Made by a program: the position numbers and the translations under genes
Notes under the pieces: generated by a model
What the model was told of the DNA's origin: nothing
Seen by the model: only the letters and a program-made list of their open reading frames with translations
The model's database searches: none
Shown: positions 46,126 to 57,338 of the stretch, one piece after another
Position numbering within the stretch: the stretch's first letter is position 1
Layout of the letters: each line of letters opens with the position of its first letter
Assembly: GCF_026914185.1 (NCBI RefSeq)
Contig: NC_070559.1
Coordinates: 558,001 to 622,000, forward strand
Length of the DNA: 64,000 nt
Reading direction: 5' to 3'
DNA from: Puccinia triticina
Lineage: Eukaryota; Basidiomycota; Pucciniomycetes; Pucciniales; Pucciniaceae

Positions 46126-46565
46126 GTTATATGTATTTGGGCCAGTGTCTGTAATGTGAGCCCCCCCCCCAAAAAAAAAAAATTGGCTGGTCAGAAACCT
46201 TAGCCCTCATAGAACTGGAATCTACAACCTCCAAAGAGCTCAAAAATGTCATTTAAATGACATAATGCTCATATGCGGAGTCGTAGATCCGGCCCGCGTT
46301 TGAAATGTCTTGTTGCAGGCAAGGCTGTACGGTAGGATGCCTTGCGCAACTGTACTGAAGGACTTCCCATTGCCTAAGGCTAAATGAGGGATCCATCAAA
46401 CCTTGTTTGCTGGTGAAAACTTGATCTCAATCAATTTTCCCAGCCAGCAAGGTTTAGCCTTCCCCAGCAGATCAAGCATATTAGCCCACTGGAAGTCCTC
46501 CATTGTTTTTACAGTTGCTCCCTTGCAGGTCACTCCGCAACCGCGCTCGCGCGCCTCTTGAGAAG
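46126..46565. other. No gene recognised
   Basis: Non-coding spacer with a C9A11 run at 46161-46182 and the GGATGCCTTGCGCAACTGTA copy at 46337. Confidence 0.4.
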
Positions 46566-47030
46566 CAACATTGTAACAGCTGCGCTGCTTTTAGCGCAGC
46601 AAAGCGGTTAGCGCAGCAGTTTTTTGTGCCGCTGCGCGCAGCGGCCAGACTGCTGGGCTAACCGCTTTTTGTTTTCCTGGGAAAAAAAGAAAAATTTTAG
46701 CGCGCTAAAAACAGCGGTCACATAGCGCTGAACCGCTGCGCTTCAGCAGTAGCGCAGCGGTTTGAAAAAGAAGAAAGAAAATGGTCTAAATCATGTTAAA
46801 AGAGGTTTAACATGCAGTTAAATTCCGCTATCCGCTAAATTAGCGGATAGTGCAGCGGATTTCCACTTCCGCTGCGCTATCGCTAATTGCCCTCGGTGGG
46901 TAGCGGTCAACCGCTGCGCGTAGCGAGTAGCTCAGCGGTTTTTTCAACAGCTTCTGCTACTTGCCTCTGGGACGTAGCCATGTCGCTAAATGACCGCTTT
47001 TTTTAGCGCAGCGCAGCATTTACAACGTTG
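46566..47030. mobile_element. hAT-like MITE rich in AGCGCAGCGGT words
   Basis: CAACATTGTAACAGCTGCGCTGC at the left is mirrored by GCAGCGCAGCATTTACAACGTTG at the right. TGAGAAG flanks both ends (46559-46565 and 47031-47037), giving a 7-bp (perhaps 8-bp decayed) duplication, the length expected of hAT elements. The interior repeats AGCGCAGCGGTT and its complement (AACCGCTGCGC) at least eight times at irregular spacing, in both orientations. Confidence 0.78.
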
Positions 47031-47614
47031 TGAGAAGCCAAGGTTGGTAGTTTTTACCCTGCGTCAACAATTATAGTGCACCAATCTGTACATCTGCCTC
47101 CTCCGGGACTCACCAGGAGCAACCAAATAAGCATGTTCCCCGGGGGAATCAGGAAGGGGGTCCAGCCCTAGTTGTTGCCGTGCTTCGTAGTTTCTTTGGC
47201 AAGGCAAGTATTCTAGCTTAACTAAGCCTCTCAAACGGAGGGTTCAGGGGACTTTGCCCGGAGGGCTCTCCTTAGGAGAGGCTTACTGGCTATCCCCTCA
47301 ATTTTGGCGGGAGCAGAATTGATATTTAGTCCAAAAGAAACAAAAACAATCCTATCAAGTGTAATAAAAAAAAAATATAAAAAACCTGAGTAGACAGTCT
47401 TTTAGTCTTTCTGTTTGCGCACATTTTGACGTCTATGCCAACCTCTCAAACAAAAAACTCCAATCTCTAGTGGCAAAAGTATCCTGGACTCTAGTTTGAG
47501 GTAGCAAAACAAAATTCAAAACCATGTATTGGCTTCCGAAGATCCATCTGTGGATGCGCATTTACTGACACAGAATTTCTGATCATTGCCAACTTTTTTT
47601 GTTCCACCCACAAG
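47031..47614. other. No gene recognised
   Basis: Unassigned non-coding sequence between two TIR elements. Confidence 0.4.
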
Positions 47615-49192
47615 GTGTACACGGCGGTTGCATAGCGCGGTCAAAAGCGCCGCAAGTTCGGCCATCAAATTGACGGTCCCCCCTCAGCCATTGTTGACCG
47701 GAAAAAAACAGCCCCCGCGTCAGCCGTCAAATTGACGGCCGAATTGTCAGCCCGCCGACCAGAGAGCAGTTGGGCAAACAGCTGGCAAACCTTCCGGCCC
47801 GCCAAACCAAGCGGCAACTCAACGTCAACCCCAAGCCCGGTCACAAATGCAAACGGGCGCAGTTGTCCACCGGCTGGCGGCAAACAGCCGCCAATTAGCC
47901 TGCCACTTCCCCCGCAACCTGATCTTGGTTTGGACACCCTCAGGTCAACTCGCGAGGCACTTGCAACATTTTTTTCTTCTTTTTTCTTTTTCTTTTTGGT
48001 TTTTGAGTACAAAGATTAATCAAGCAGAAGGAAGAGATGCAAGAGAAGGGAGATGGAATATACTAACAATAATGAATATCAAAGTAAGAAGGAGAATGTT
48101 GGACAACCTTGCAACTGGGCAAGGGCTGCTTATCTGTTGAGCAGAGGAATGAGAGCAGTCTGCTGGCTGGCTTTGCGGGCCGGTTTTGGCTGGAATTTGG
48201 AGTCAAGCCCCCCGATAGGCCGAGTAGTATGTGCTGAGTATCAGGTGGTTCAGACAGATGGTTAAGGAATGATCCACGATATGCTTTGGTCGTTGTACCA
48301 TCTTGTATAATAAAAACACCCATTTTTTTGTATATTTCAGGCATCTTTCCTTCCCTTTTTCTTGGTATGTGGGAAAGGATATGCTTACCTGATGAATGAG
48401 GAGATTAGCAACAGCCATTGCTCGAGATTGACGGGGATGCCGGCCATTTCACGGATGGCGGGCGTGAAGACGGCAATCTTGACAATGTTTTTGTGGCGCG
48501 GTAGCTCGACCTTTGATTCTCCTGTTGTCAAGTCTCATATCCAAGCCGTCTAAGCCCAAACCTTCTCTCCAAGTCAAAAAAGGTTAGATGCAGTGGATGC
48601 CTAGAGTGCTTACTTGAGTGGAGTGAAGAAGGGAAGAGATCAGGGTCCAGATCTTGATACACTTACCGTTCACGATGATAGTAAATATCCTCAACGAGGC
48701 AGGCCGATCAAGGCTTGAGTGATTAGAATCAGCATCAGTAGTAGTGGTGGTGGAAGTGGGATATTCCAGCCAGTGATGAGTTCGTGGTTTTTGCAAATGG
48801 ATGAGGGTGGACTCTGGAGGTGTGGAGGGTGACGTGTGCTCTGATGAGCGGACTTGGAAAAATGAGTGAGGGCCAAGGGTGATGTGTCCCTCTGATGAGC
48901 GGAGTTTGTACACCCAGCCCCCTCTGACCTTTTGGGTTAGGGCTGAGCCTTGCAGCATCTTGCCACCCAGATGTTTGGTCAATGTTGATTGTCGGCGAAT
49001 TGACCAGGCAAGTTAACATAAAGTTAACATTAAGTTGCCTGAGTTCAAATGCCGGCGGGTGGGCTGGCTATTTGGCTGTCAATTTGACAGCTGACGCGGG
49101 GGCTGGTAGCTGACCAGTCAAGCCGACCAATACTTGGCCCCTCACGTCAATTTGCTAACCAAAACTTTAATATGTGCAACTGCCGTGTACAC
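47615..49192. mobile_element. 1.6-kb TIR element, possibly carrying a gene fragment
   Basis: GTGTACACGGCGGTTGCA (47615-47632) is mirrored with one mismatch by TGCAACTGCCGTGTACAC (49175-49192). Complementarity resumes inward around GTCAAATTGACGG/CTGTCAATTTGACAG and CCCCCGCGTCAGC (47713-47745 against 49075-49105). No transposase was found. The interior contains an exon-like block on the minus strand (48400-48545). Confidence 0.65.
48398..48530 (-). pseudogene. Exon-like fragment, possible cation-ATPase C-terminal piece
   Basis: On the minus strand 48530-48398 reads ESKVELPRHKNIVKIAVFTP, AIREMAGIPVNLEQWLLLIS and SFIR, then meets a good GTAAGC donor. The pattern PAIRE...LEQWLLLI resembles the last transmembrane segments of P-type cation ATPases. 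The match is short and from memory of the family pattern. It may be a host exon captured by the surrounding TIR element, or chance. Confidence 0.25.
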
Positions 49193-49737
49193 AAATTAAT
49201 ACGGAGTTGTGACAAGAGAGGGGTTGATGGAATGCTTCTTTCCCTGACTCAGACCTAACCAGAAGCTTTTGGACCTCGGAAACGATTAAAACTGGTGCTT
49301 CGAAGATGTCCGGCCAGAGCTGGGTGATCACAGGATACTAAATATCAAATATCTACAACCTGGAAAGCCTGCAAATTGATGGATCCGCAGGATCTACAAG
49401 CAATGCAGGCTTGTGAATCCTTGTGCAGGTCCAGTTTTTGAAAGGCCGTTGTTTGAAAAATTATTAAAAATACATCGATGGTGATAGAAAAATTCTGAGC
49501 TGACAGGATTGTAGAAGAGATGCTAAAGGTTCCGAAAGTTGTGGCTCAGAACTATGGAGGGGCTGGGGACAGAGCTATTAAAAAGCTAAAAAACCTTACA
49601 GCCAAATTGTACTTTCTGCTCCCGCTTGAAATCTGAGATAATCCGCAATTAGTCCCTCCCTGCGGGAGGGGCCACTTCGCGGCCAGCACAGCGAGCCTCC
49701 CACCAGGTGGGACTTGCGTTAAGTTAGGCAAGTATTA
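49193..49737. other. No gene recognised
   Basis: Contains a hairpin-rich stretch at 49650-49725 (TCCCTCCCTGCGGGAGGGG and CCTCCCACCAGGTGGGAC). It is related to segments at 54190-54265 and 58575-58600, where CGGGAGGGACTTG also occurs. Confidence 0.45.
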
Positions 49738-49984
49738 GGGGGGTTCACGTTAGCCTGATTTTGGCTGCTGGTCACGGATGGTTTCAAATCTCATGCACCC
49801 TTCCTGCATAAACTTAAAAAAAATACTGCATAAGCATTCCCTTCAGCAAGGCCTTTACAGGGGAGGTCTCGCTGAGAACTCTATTTATTTTCTAGAATAT
49901 CCTTGCATAGACCTGCATGAGCAGCCATCAATTTTTAACAAGGTTTTTTGACTGATTTCGAAATCAGCCTAACGTGAACCCCCC
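49738..49984. mobile_element. MITE with GGGGGG termini, copy 3
   Basis: GGGGGGTTCACGTTAGCCTGATTT is mirrored by AAATCAGCCTAACGTGAACCCCCC (the complement has one extra base). It is flanked by TA on each side (49736-49737 and 49985-49986). The right end is only 21 bp before the ATG of the secreted-protein gene at 50006, so the MITE supplies that gene's proximal promoter or 5' UTR. Confidence 0.8.
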
Positions 49985-50005
49985 TATTTATGTAACGCTT
50001 CGAAG

Positions 50006-51811
50006 ATGAACTTCATTCTGAGGGTCAGTCTCCTCATGTTGATCATCCTCGTCGGCGAGCTGGCAGGCTCGGAAGCATGGACGGAGTACTTTAATGGTTG
50101 GGCCGAACGCGCGCCCGGGCTCAATGACATCTTCCCTCCCTCTTGTTCATCGGCGACCACGGTGGCTGGACAAGCTGATCACCATCAACCATCCTCAGCC
50201 GATCATTTATACCCTGTCGGTCTGCCAGCCGGGTCATCAGCTAGCCACCACTTGCCCCTCCCAGCCCATTATCCTGCCAAACCTGCTGCTGAAGAACGTC
50301 CCACCAACTCCCAGGCTGCTCTGAACGTGTCGGTTGACTATGACGAACTATGTGAACCCGGGTTCTGCGCCCACGACTTCGACGTCCTTGCAGAGTTCCT
50401 CGCAGGCGGAACACCAGGCCCACATGGCCAGGCACACCCTGGTCTGCCGCATCTATCGGAAAGTCACAGCCATACCATCGGAGGCGGTCCGTCAGGCGTA
50501 CCCGCCGCATCGGAGTATCCCTTCCCACCCTCATCCGACCTCACCCCCGGACCCAACCAAAGACCTCCTCGTAAGCGGAAGCAAGATCTCGAGACTTTGC
50601 CGGAACGCTCTCGTCAAATTACCCGCCAGAAGAAACCACGGCGCGGCAAAACCCGGTTGCACTGTCACATCCCAATTACTTCGCCTGGTATGCCGCACGT
50701 ATGGGATAGTCATACTCATAAAATCGCAGGCCCTGGTTTGCCATACATGCCCACCCTCTCGGGGTATTTATTCCCGCCCTCAGATCCCCGCCAGAAAAAG
50801 CCACGGGGCTCCCCAACCAAATTGGAGATCCCACTTCCTGATAGCCAACGGCAAGAGTTCTCTGAAAGGTTACATCCACAGGGAGCACTAGTGTTTTATT
50901 GGACTGACTTTGCACCTAATGATCCATCGGATCTCGTTCAACAAATGGAAGTAGATCGGATCGTTACACAGCCCCAAGCGATCCGGAACAAGCAACTCGT
51001 CATCCCCGAAAGTGAATTCATCGATACCGATCGGTATCTTCGGTTTGTCCATACGTCCAGGTCTTCAAAGCCACCCCGATCTGTCGATTTACGTGGTTCT
51101 GTCACTGTCAAGCCGCCCGGGTCTTTCGAGTCATGCACCGACGACAAAGCTGCACACTACCCAGGTCCAAGAAGGAGGAGATTGGCGAAAAAACTGCTGG
51201 ACTTTGTGCCTCATTATAGGCATTGGTATCAACATTGGTTCGATGAAACTGGGATAGACTTTGAAAACAATCTCCTTGAACCTCACTTTACCGGTTGCCA
51301 GGACGCCGGGGTCCTCTTCCCCCTCTATCTCTTTTATGTTGAGATGATATATTCAATTGTACCGCGGAAGGAGGAGGTAACCCTGGAAATTGAACTAAAC
51401 CGGGCCCGAGAATCCTTCAACTACTGGACAAAGATCTACAATGACCCAGATTCACGCAGTAATCCGCAGTTCAAAGAGACCGTCGAAATACTCAGCAAAC
51501 AGAAAGCTCGTCGCGGACCCATTAAATTTCTTCCACTCATGTGGAGTTATTTGGAGTTGTGGATGGTCACTCATAGGAATGGAGTTTTCCAGAAGGAGAC
51601 AAATCATGTTTCAAAGTTAGTCAAAGAATTCTTTAATAATGTCTTCACCTATTCCTACTCAGCTCAGCATCACAGATACATTGATAGGATAACAGCTCAA
51701 CAACCTGGCAAAATAGGTATGTTGTATTGATTTGTTTTAATAGCAGCATGCCAATTGTCTCATTGTTTCTCAATTGATTTAACAGACTATATCAACAGCT
51801 TGACAACATAA
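50006..51811 (+). CDS. Hypothetical secreted protein (effector-like)
   Basis: Exons 50006-51716 and 51786-51811 are joined by a 69-bp GT-AG intron that gives the ending KI-DYINSLTT. The product is 578 residues. The N-terminus MNFILRVSLLMLIILVGELAGSEA is a clear signal peptide, with cleavage likely just before WTEYF. Residues about 30-300 are low in order and rich in Pro, Ser and His. They contain two diverged copies of a module ending SEYPFPPSSD/SGYLFPPSD, each followed by a basic nuclear-signal-like patch (PPRKRKQ, RQKKPRRGK). The last 200 residues look folded and helical (LLDFVPHYRHWYQHWFDE, PLMWSYLELWMVTH). I do not recognise the family; large secreted proteins with this plan are common in plant-pathogenic rusts. 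Host targeting is inference. Confidence 0.7.
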
Positions 51812-53160
51812 TCACCATAGTTGCATATTGTAAATCAATCAAATTTGCTGTGCATTTTAACCATCTACTGGATACTCAGGCTCACCTACAGTGAAAACAG
51901 TCTAAGGGCATCCCCCTTGGAGAACAAATTTTGGATGCCCTTATACAGACTATGCACATCTGGAGAAACCTCCCTAGGGGCATACCAATTCCCTGAGAAG
52001 AGCCTGTCTTAGGGCAAACAGTTATACCTATAGAAAGGGTTTTTTTTTTGTGGCTAAAATTGAATCATAAAACAGAATCTGAATTCCAAACAAGGTTAAA
52101 CCTTAAACGTAAAAATATATAATAGAGTTTAGATAGAAATAGAATTTTGTATTGCCCCCCCCCCCCCCCCCCCCTACTAGCGGAGTTCCACACACAGGGT
52201 CACGGGTGACATAACCTCCTCACAGACTTGAAGTACTTAGACTTGACTTCCAGCTCAACTAGTTGGCAGAGAGCAATCCTCTCTCCCAACTAGGTGAGCC
52301 ACCTTTTCTATCTTTCTCTCTCCTTCATCTGTTTCAAGCTTGTACTTACAAGAGAGCAATCCTCTCTCCCAACTAGAAATCCACAGTCAGTTTGGACCAG
52401 AATTCACAATGGCTCTGCCTAGTCCCTCAGCACCCCCTTCCTGAGTCATCTCCAGTGAGGGCCTACCAGCAAGGGTGGGCCAATACACTAATGTTATTTG
52501 TTAGTGTAGTGTATTTTAGCCAGAACCAGCTAACAATAACAACATTTCCTGTTATCTTGTTTTTTGTATTGCTAACAATACAGGGACTTGCCCAGGAAAT
52601 AGTGATGGATAACAGCAATAACTGTAATTATTGTATCTTGTTAGTAGCAATAAAAGGCCTGTTATTGTTGTTATTGCTGTTATTTCCTGTTATTGTTAGT
52701 ATGTATACTTGGATCTGAGATAACAAATAGCATGAATTTGGGAGTCAATAAAATGGCTACACTAACAGTTATTGTCCAATAACGTTAGTGTAGTGCAGTG
52801 GCCCATTGCTGCTACCAGACCCTTGTACATCCCCCCCCCCCCCCACAATCAATACCATACAAAGTAAGCAATATGATCTGGTGTATCAGGACCAACATAT
52901 TGTATTGGAATTGCATTGGGTTGCGGCCCAATGTGAACCAGGCTATTTGGCTTCACACTGCAAGCAGGTCGAGTTTTATACTTATACATTGTATTCAAGT
53001 ATGTTTGAGAATCTTTATGAACTTCTAGTTGATTTCTTTTTCATTTATTTTTCATTTTTAAACGGTTTACAATCACGAACTCCCCCCCCCCACGGAGTAA
53101 TGGCTGATAATTGCTACCTAATGGAATTGGGATTTAAAAATGTAGAGTGAATAGTGTGGT
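51812..53160. other. Non-coding region with LTR-like debris
   Basis: No gene was recognised. It contains a 21-base C run at 52156-52176 and a 16-base C run at 52832-52847. A direct duplication of GAGAGCAATCCTCTCTCCCAACTAG (52268-52293, 52350-52377) resembles an LTR edge. TAACAATAACA/TGTTATTGTTATT inverted words lie at 52500-52780, with TTAGTGTAGTG at 52503 and 52787, suggesting an AT-rich palindromic MITE at about 52488-52800. Confidence 0.45.
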
Positions 53161-54006
53161 TTAGGCCCTCTTGAATCGAGTGGGCGCAGTATGACCGAGG
53201 AGTTTGGCTTCTCGCTGGGAACGTTCCAAGGATTTTTGTTTGAGTGATCTGATCCAACTATCAAGAATCCAAACAAACGTTTTGTCGGTTTCAGATGCCA
53301 CAAGACGTTCCATTGCTTTCTTCCTGTTTAAAATTTCTTCCGATTTCTCCGATTCGTCAATCTCCGCCAGCAGGTGTCGAACTTTGCGGACGGTTATGAC
53401 TGATACTGTTCCATCGGCAGCAAGACTTCGAATCAGTTGACGCTTGAACTTGCTCATCGTCAGATAGACTCGCTCTTCCTCAGGTGTATACTGTTTACGC
53501 AGCCAAAGCGGCCTAGGCGGTGTATTCGGTACAAAAGGTGCGGTCGGATAGATTTGGGCAAGATGGTCATCGTACATCTTCCGTCTCGACATGGGTCCTT
53601 CCTTTTCCAAGAGTTCCAGCACCTTCTTCTTGACATCCAACATCAGGACCTTATCATCGGGAGAGTTTTTGTTGCCATCCTTGGGTGGAATAACGATTGG
53701 AGCGATAGTCACGCCAGCTATTTCAGAGTATGCGAGGGTATGTCAAGAGCCGATCAACTGTTAATGAAAATTCGAAGTGACTAACCAGGTTTGGCGGTTG
53801 CGTATAGGCGTAGGGGAGCCGTGGTGGCGGGTAGCTGACTCCGAAACTGCGATGGATGGGGCATGTTAGTGAGTAAGCTCGTTAAAGCAACCCCCAGCCG
53901 AATCGGGAGTTTTGGGCGTGTAACGGCGACCTACCACTTTGTTTGGGACGGCGTTGCGAGAGATGTGAGCCGCTGATCGACATGCGGAGCGGATGAAGGA
54001 AGCCAT
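53161..54006 (-). CDS. Probable mitochondrial ribosomal protein (mL40/MRPL28-like?)
   Basis: Minus-strand exons are 54006-53935, 53846-53786 and 53717-53161, with GT-AG introns and consistent phases, giving 229 residues. The N-terminus MASFIRSACRSAAHISRNAV is basic and free of acidic residues, a good mitochondrial presequence. A helical, charged body follows with DVKKKVLELLEKEGPMSRRK and PTAPFVPNTPPRPLWLRKQY, ending in a lysine/arginine-rich tail (SLKQKSLERSQREAKLLGH). Size, charge and presequence suit a mitoribosomal large-subunit protein. The exact assignment is tentative. The ATG is the first in the frame and lies just after a CACATCAG stretch. Confidence 0.65.
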
Positions 54007-54878
54007 CTGATGTGAGAGGAAACGAGGCAAGCTGGATGGAAATTTTAGTCGCGGTGGAACCCGCGGTGTACACCGCCTCCCCCGCCGGGTACGGGTAGGT
54101 TCCCGCCCGGGTACGGGTATACTCGCGTGACCGAAGGCGGCAACTCGGCAAACTTTTGGGCTTTGTTTGGAGCGAACTTAGCACAAGTCCCTCGCCTGCC
54201 GGGGGGCGCGGCGCGAAGCGCCTCGCACGAAGTGCGACCTCCCGTCAGGGAGGGACTTGCATGGAATCCCTGATTCCTGGCGTGAGAGCCCCGCGTACAG
54301 CTCTTGGTTTTTGCAGGTGTCCAACTTTGTGCCCCCAAAAACCCCACTTCCCAAAAGAACTGAGTCCCGCCCCGGCTATCAAAGAAAGGCCTGCTTCTCC
54401 TCTTTAATTTGGCAGCAGTCACAGGCTGATAGCACTTGGTTCATGGCCTGGAGAGCAGTTTGAAAAGGGCCTCTTTTTGAGACGCATTCCTGCTGATGTA
54501 AGCAAGAATGCAGTATTCAACTGCCTTTCAATAGATTGAAACAGATTTTGATACAAAGCCACATGTATTTACAAAAAAAAGTCCTCTCAATATGGTCCGC
54601 TTTTCTCAGTGTTTGAAAACTTCAAACGCAAGGATCAGGCCTTATATTGGCAGCTACAAGGCCTAAGTTGCATCAGAAGAAGCGCACTCCCAAGCACTTC
54701 TTAAGTCCTGAGGGGCAGCCTCAGCGGGCTGACGGTTGAGTTACAAAAAAGGAAAAAGTGAAAAAAAGCCTGATACAGGCTGATATTCCTGGGGCTCTCA
54801 GGCCAGATACAGGTTTTTGCAGCTAAGCCTCTCTGTGAGACAGAGACCCTACGGGGCTGCCTCACTGGGAGGCTTTGT
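54007..54878. other. Promoter side of the mitochondrial-protein gene and unassigned repeats
   Basis: GC-rich hairpin words at 54055-54120 (GGGTACGGGTAGG, CCCGGGTACGGGTATAC) resemble those of the element at 57339-58255. At 54190-54265 lies a GGCGCGAAGCGCC/CACGAAGTGCG segment ending CAGGGAGGGACTTG, shared with 49650-49725. No gene was recognised. Confidence 0.4.
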
Positions 54879-55266
54879 TAAGCTTGTGTTTGGAGCCGAT
54901 ATAAATATAGGTGATATAATCATTGGTTAATTCAATGAAAACTACAAAATTCAACATAAAGCCTCCAAATATTTTTTCTGGGCAACCTACAATACTGGTC
55001 TCTTCAATTATGAAGTCAGATTCAACTGATTCAGCCATATTCAGTACTGTAGTACCATTATATTGCTTTTGACCAAAACAAAGCAATATAATGGTATTAT
55101 GGTGTTGAAGATGGCTGAATCAGTTAAATCTGACTTCATAGTTGATGAGACCAGTACTGTAGGTTTCCTACAAAAAAAATTGGATTCTTTATGTTGAGTT
55201 TTGTATTTTTTATTGAATTTACAAGTGATTATATCACCTATATTTATATTGGCTCCAAACAGGGCC
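54879..55266. mobile_element. Harbinger-like MITE abutting the LINE fragment
   Basis: The segment is a long imperfect palindrome centred near 55075. GTTTGGAGCCGATATAAATATAGG is mirrored by the right end (CCTATATTTATATTGGCTCCAAAC), and inner blocks (GATTCAACTGATTCAGCCAT, CCATTATATTGCTTT) pair likewise. It belongs to the same family as 57139-58453, whose termini are GGCCCTGTTTGGC. Here only the right terminus CAAACAGGGCC is well preserved. The reverse-transcriptase homology of the LINE begins exactly at this end. Confidence 0.7.
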
Positions 55267-57025
55267 TTGGCCTCCCACAGGGTTCCCCATTATCCGTAAT
55301 TTTGTATATTCTATATAACAACTCTCTGCTGATCAAAGATTTTTCTGTTTCTTGAGACTCAGTTTCAATAGGTTATGTAGATGACGTTGTCCATCTAGTT
55401 GCGGGGGCCTTGGCGGAAGAGCCAAAGGAAAGGTTGGTGGCTGAGGGATATTGGTCCTTACAGTGGGGTTATGCCCATGGGGCAATCTTTGACCAGGCCA
55501 AGGCCCAATTTTTATGGCTGACAAAGAGGAAGACACCCAGCGGCGACTTCCCTTTTGGTAATCACCTTCTGACCCCAACATCCGAGGTCAAATGGCTGGG
55601 AGTTTGGCTTGACAGCAAGCTGAAAGCCCACAAGACAATAAATCAGCTAAGAATCTTTGGCAATTCTCAATGGGGCACTAAAGAAGCGGATAGGGCCAAA
55701 CTGATCCGTTGTGTTCTATTCCCCAGAATCCTATATGGGGCCGAGTTGTGGGCCACCAACCCTAACAAAGCAAAGGTTGCTGCCTTGGCCTTGAAAGTCA
55801 ACCGACTTGCAGGAATCTTCACCCTCGGAGTCTTCAGATCAACGTCTAACAGTTTCATCCAGACCAGATCAACAGTGTCAGATTTTTCTGTTGAAATTAC
55901 TAGGACCAGTTTCTCTTTCTTCTATAGAAAACTTGTTGTGACCAAGGCTAACAAAGTCATACGCTCTCTCATCTTAAGCAGTAGGGCAGATACAGTGGCC
56001 CAGTTTGCAGACTCAGCAAGGGTTGGACTTGCCTCTAGCATTGTGGAGGAAGCCCTGGCGATGGATCCCGAAATAATCAAGCTGTCTTTTGACTTTAGGG
56101 CGTGTCCAGCTTGGGCTCTGAAGTTCTTGAACTTGGAGGCCCCTAAGGAGGCCGCAATCAATTCTGTTAAGTCGCTTGTTTCATCTCACAGTGGGTACCC
56201 AAAGACTTTGATCATTTTCAGTGATGGGTCTTTCCATCCGGAGAAAGGAGGTGCTGGAGCGGCAGTTTGTCCAGCTGCGAATATGTTCAGTTCGGTTTCG
56301 TTAGGGGCAACTCTCTTGTATCAAATCATGAGAGTGAGGCGGCAGGAGTCCTTGCGGCACTGGGATTGGCTAAAGAGTTATGTTTGGAAGACACACACCT
56401 CCTCTTTATCTTTGTTGACAACCAGGGTGTTATTAGAAGGATCAACAACCCCTTGGCCCCCAAACCAGGCCAGCAACTATTCTTGGAAATCGATGAAGCA
56501 TTAGCAGCGCTTCCAGGTGATCTGGAGGTGACCTTTGTATGGTGCCCAGGTCATAGGGACATCCTTGGAAATGAAATGGCTGATGAACTAGCAAAAGATG
56601 CGCTGGAGTCCCCCTCAGCGCAACACATGGTGGTCAAGAGCAATTTTAAGAAGGTTCATCGAAACGCCCTGGCAGGCCTCCCCTCAAAGAGATTGTCACC
56701 CTCGGGTCTCCACATTGCTTTTAGCTCTTTGACAAACCAGCTGGCTTTGGGTCATTGCGCACTGAATCACCATCTCTTTTGTATACACAGGTCTTTTGAT
56801 CCCCTGTGCCCCAATTGTGGGGCCAGGGAAACGGTTGTTCACCTCATGAACTTTTGCCCAAAGGCTAAAAACCTTAGGGTGGCTCTTTGGAAACATTTTC
56901 AACTTCGTCGGGTCCGCTTCAGGGCGGAACGACTTGATTCGATTCTTGGAAACCAGAAGGCTGAAGTGGCCTTGGCAAGATTCCTTCAAGACTCAAGATG
57001 TTTCTCGGATCACTTTCCCAAATAA
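55267..57025 (+). pseudogene. 5'-truncated LINE: reverse transcriptase end and RNase H
   Basis: The fragment starts in the reverse-transcriptase domain at GLPQGSPLSVILYILYNN, has a TGA soon after (about 55355), then the active site YVDD in GYVDDVVHLV. The thumb region follows (WLGVWLDSKL, ILYGAELWATN). RNase H is present with FSDGSF, HESEAAGVLAALG, FVDNQGVIRRI and GHRDILGNEMADELAK. A frame shift near 56290-56320 separates the first RNase H block from the rest. A C-terminal CPNCGARETVVHLMNFC zinc-knuckle-like motif completes the layout seen in RNase H-bearing fungal LINEs such as Tad-type elements. Without its 5' part and with two breaks it is inactive. Confidence 0.85.
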
Positions 57026-57338
57026 TATTTCCTCCAACACATCTTGTTTTTGGTCTCCTTTCTTTTCCTTTTTTGTTCTTTGCATATCCTCAGTTCCCCT
57101 CCACCCTTATAACACTAGCATCATTTGTAGTTGTGTTAGGCCCTGTTTGGCACCAATATAATTATAGGTGATATAATCGCTGATTAATTCAATAAAAAAT
57201 AGAAAATTCAACAAAAAGCTTCCAAATTTTTTTTGCAGGCAACCTACAGTGCTGGTCTCTTCAACTTTGAAATCAGATTCAACTGATTCAGCCATCTTCA
57301 GCACCATAATCCCATTATATCACTTTTGACCAATATTA

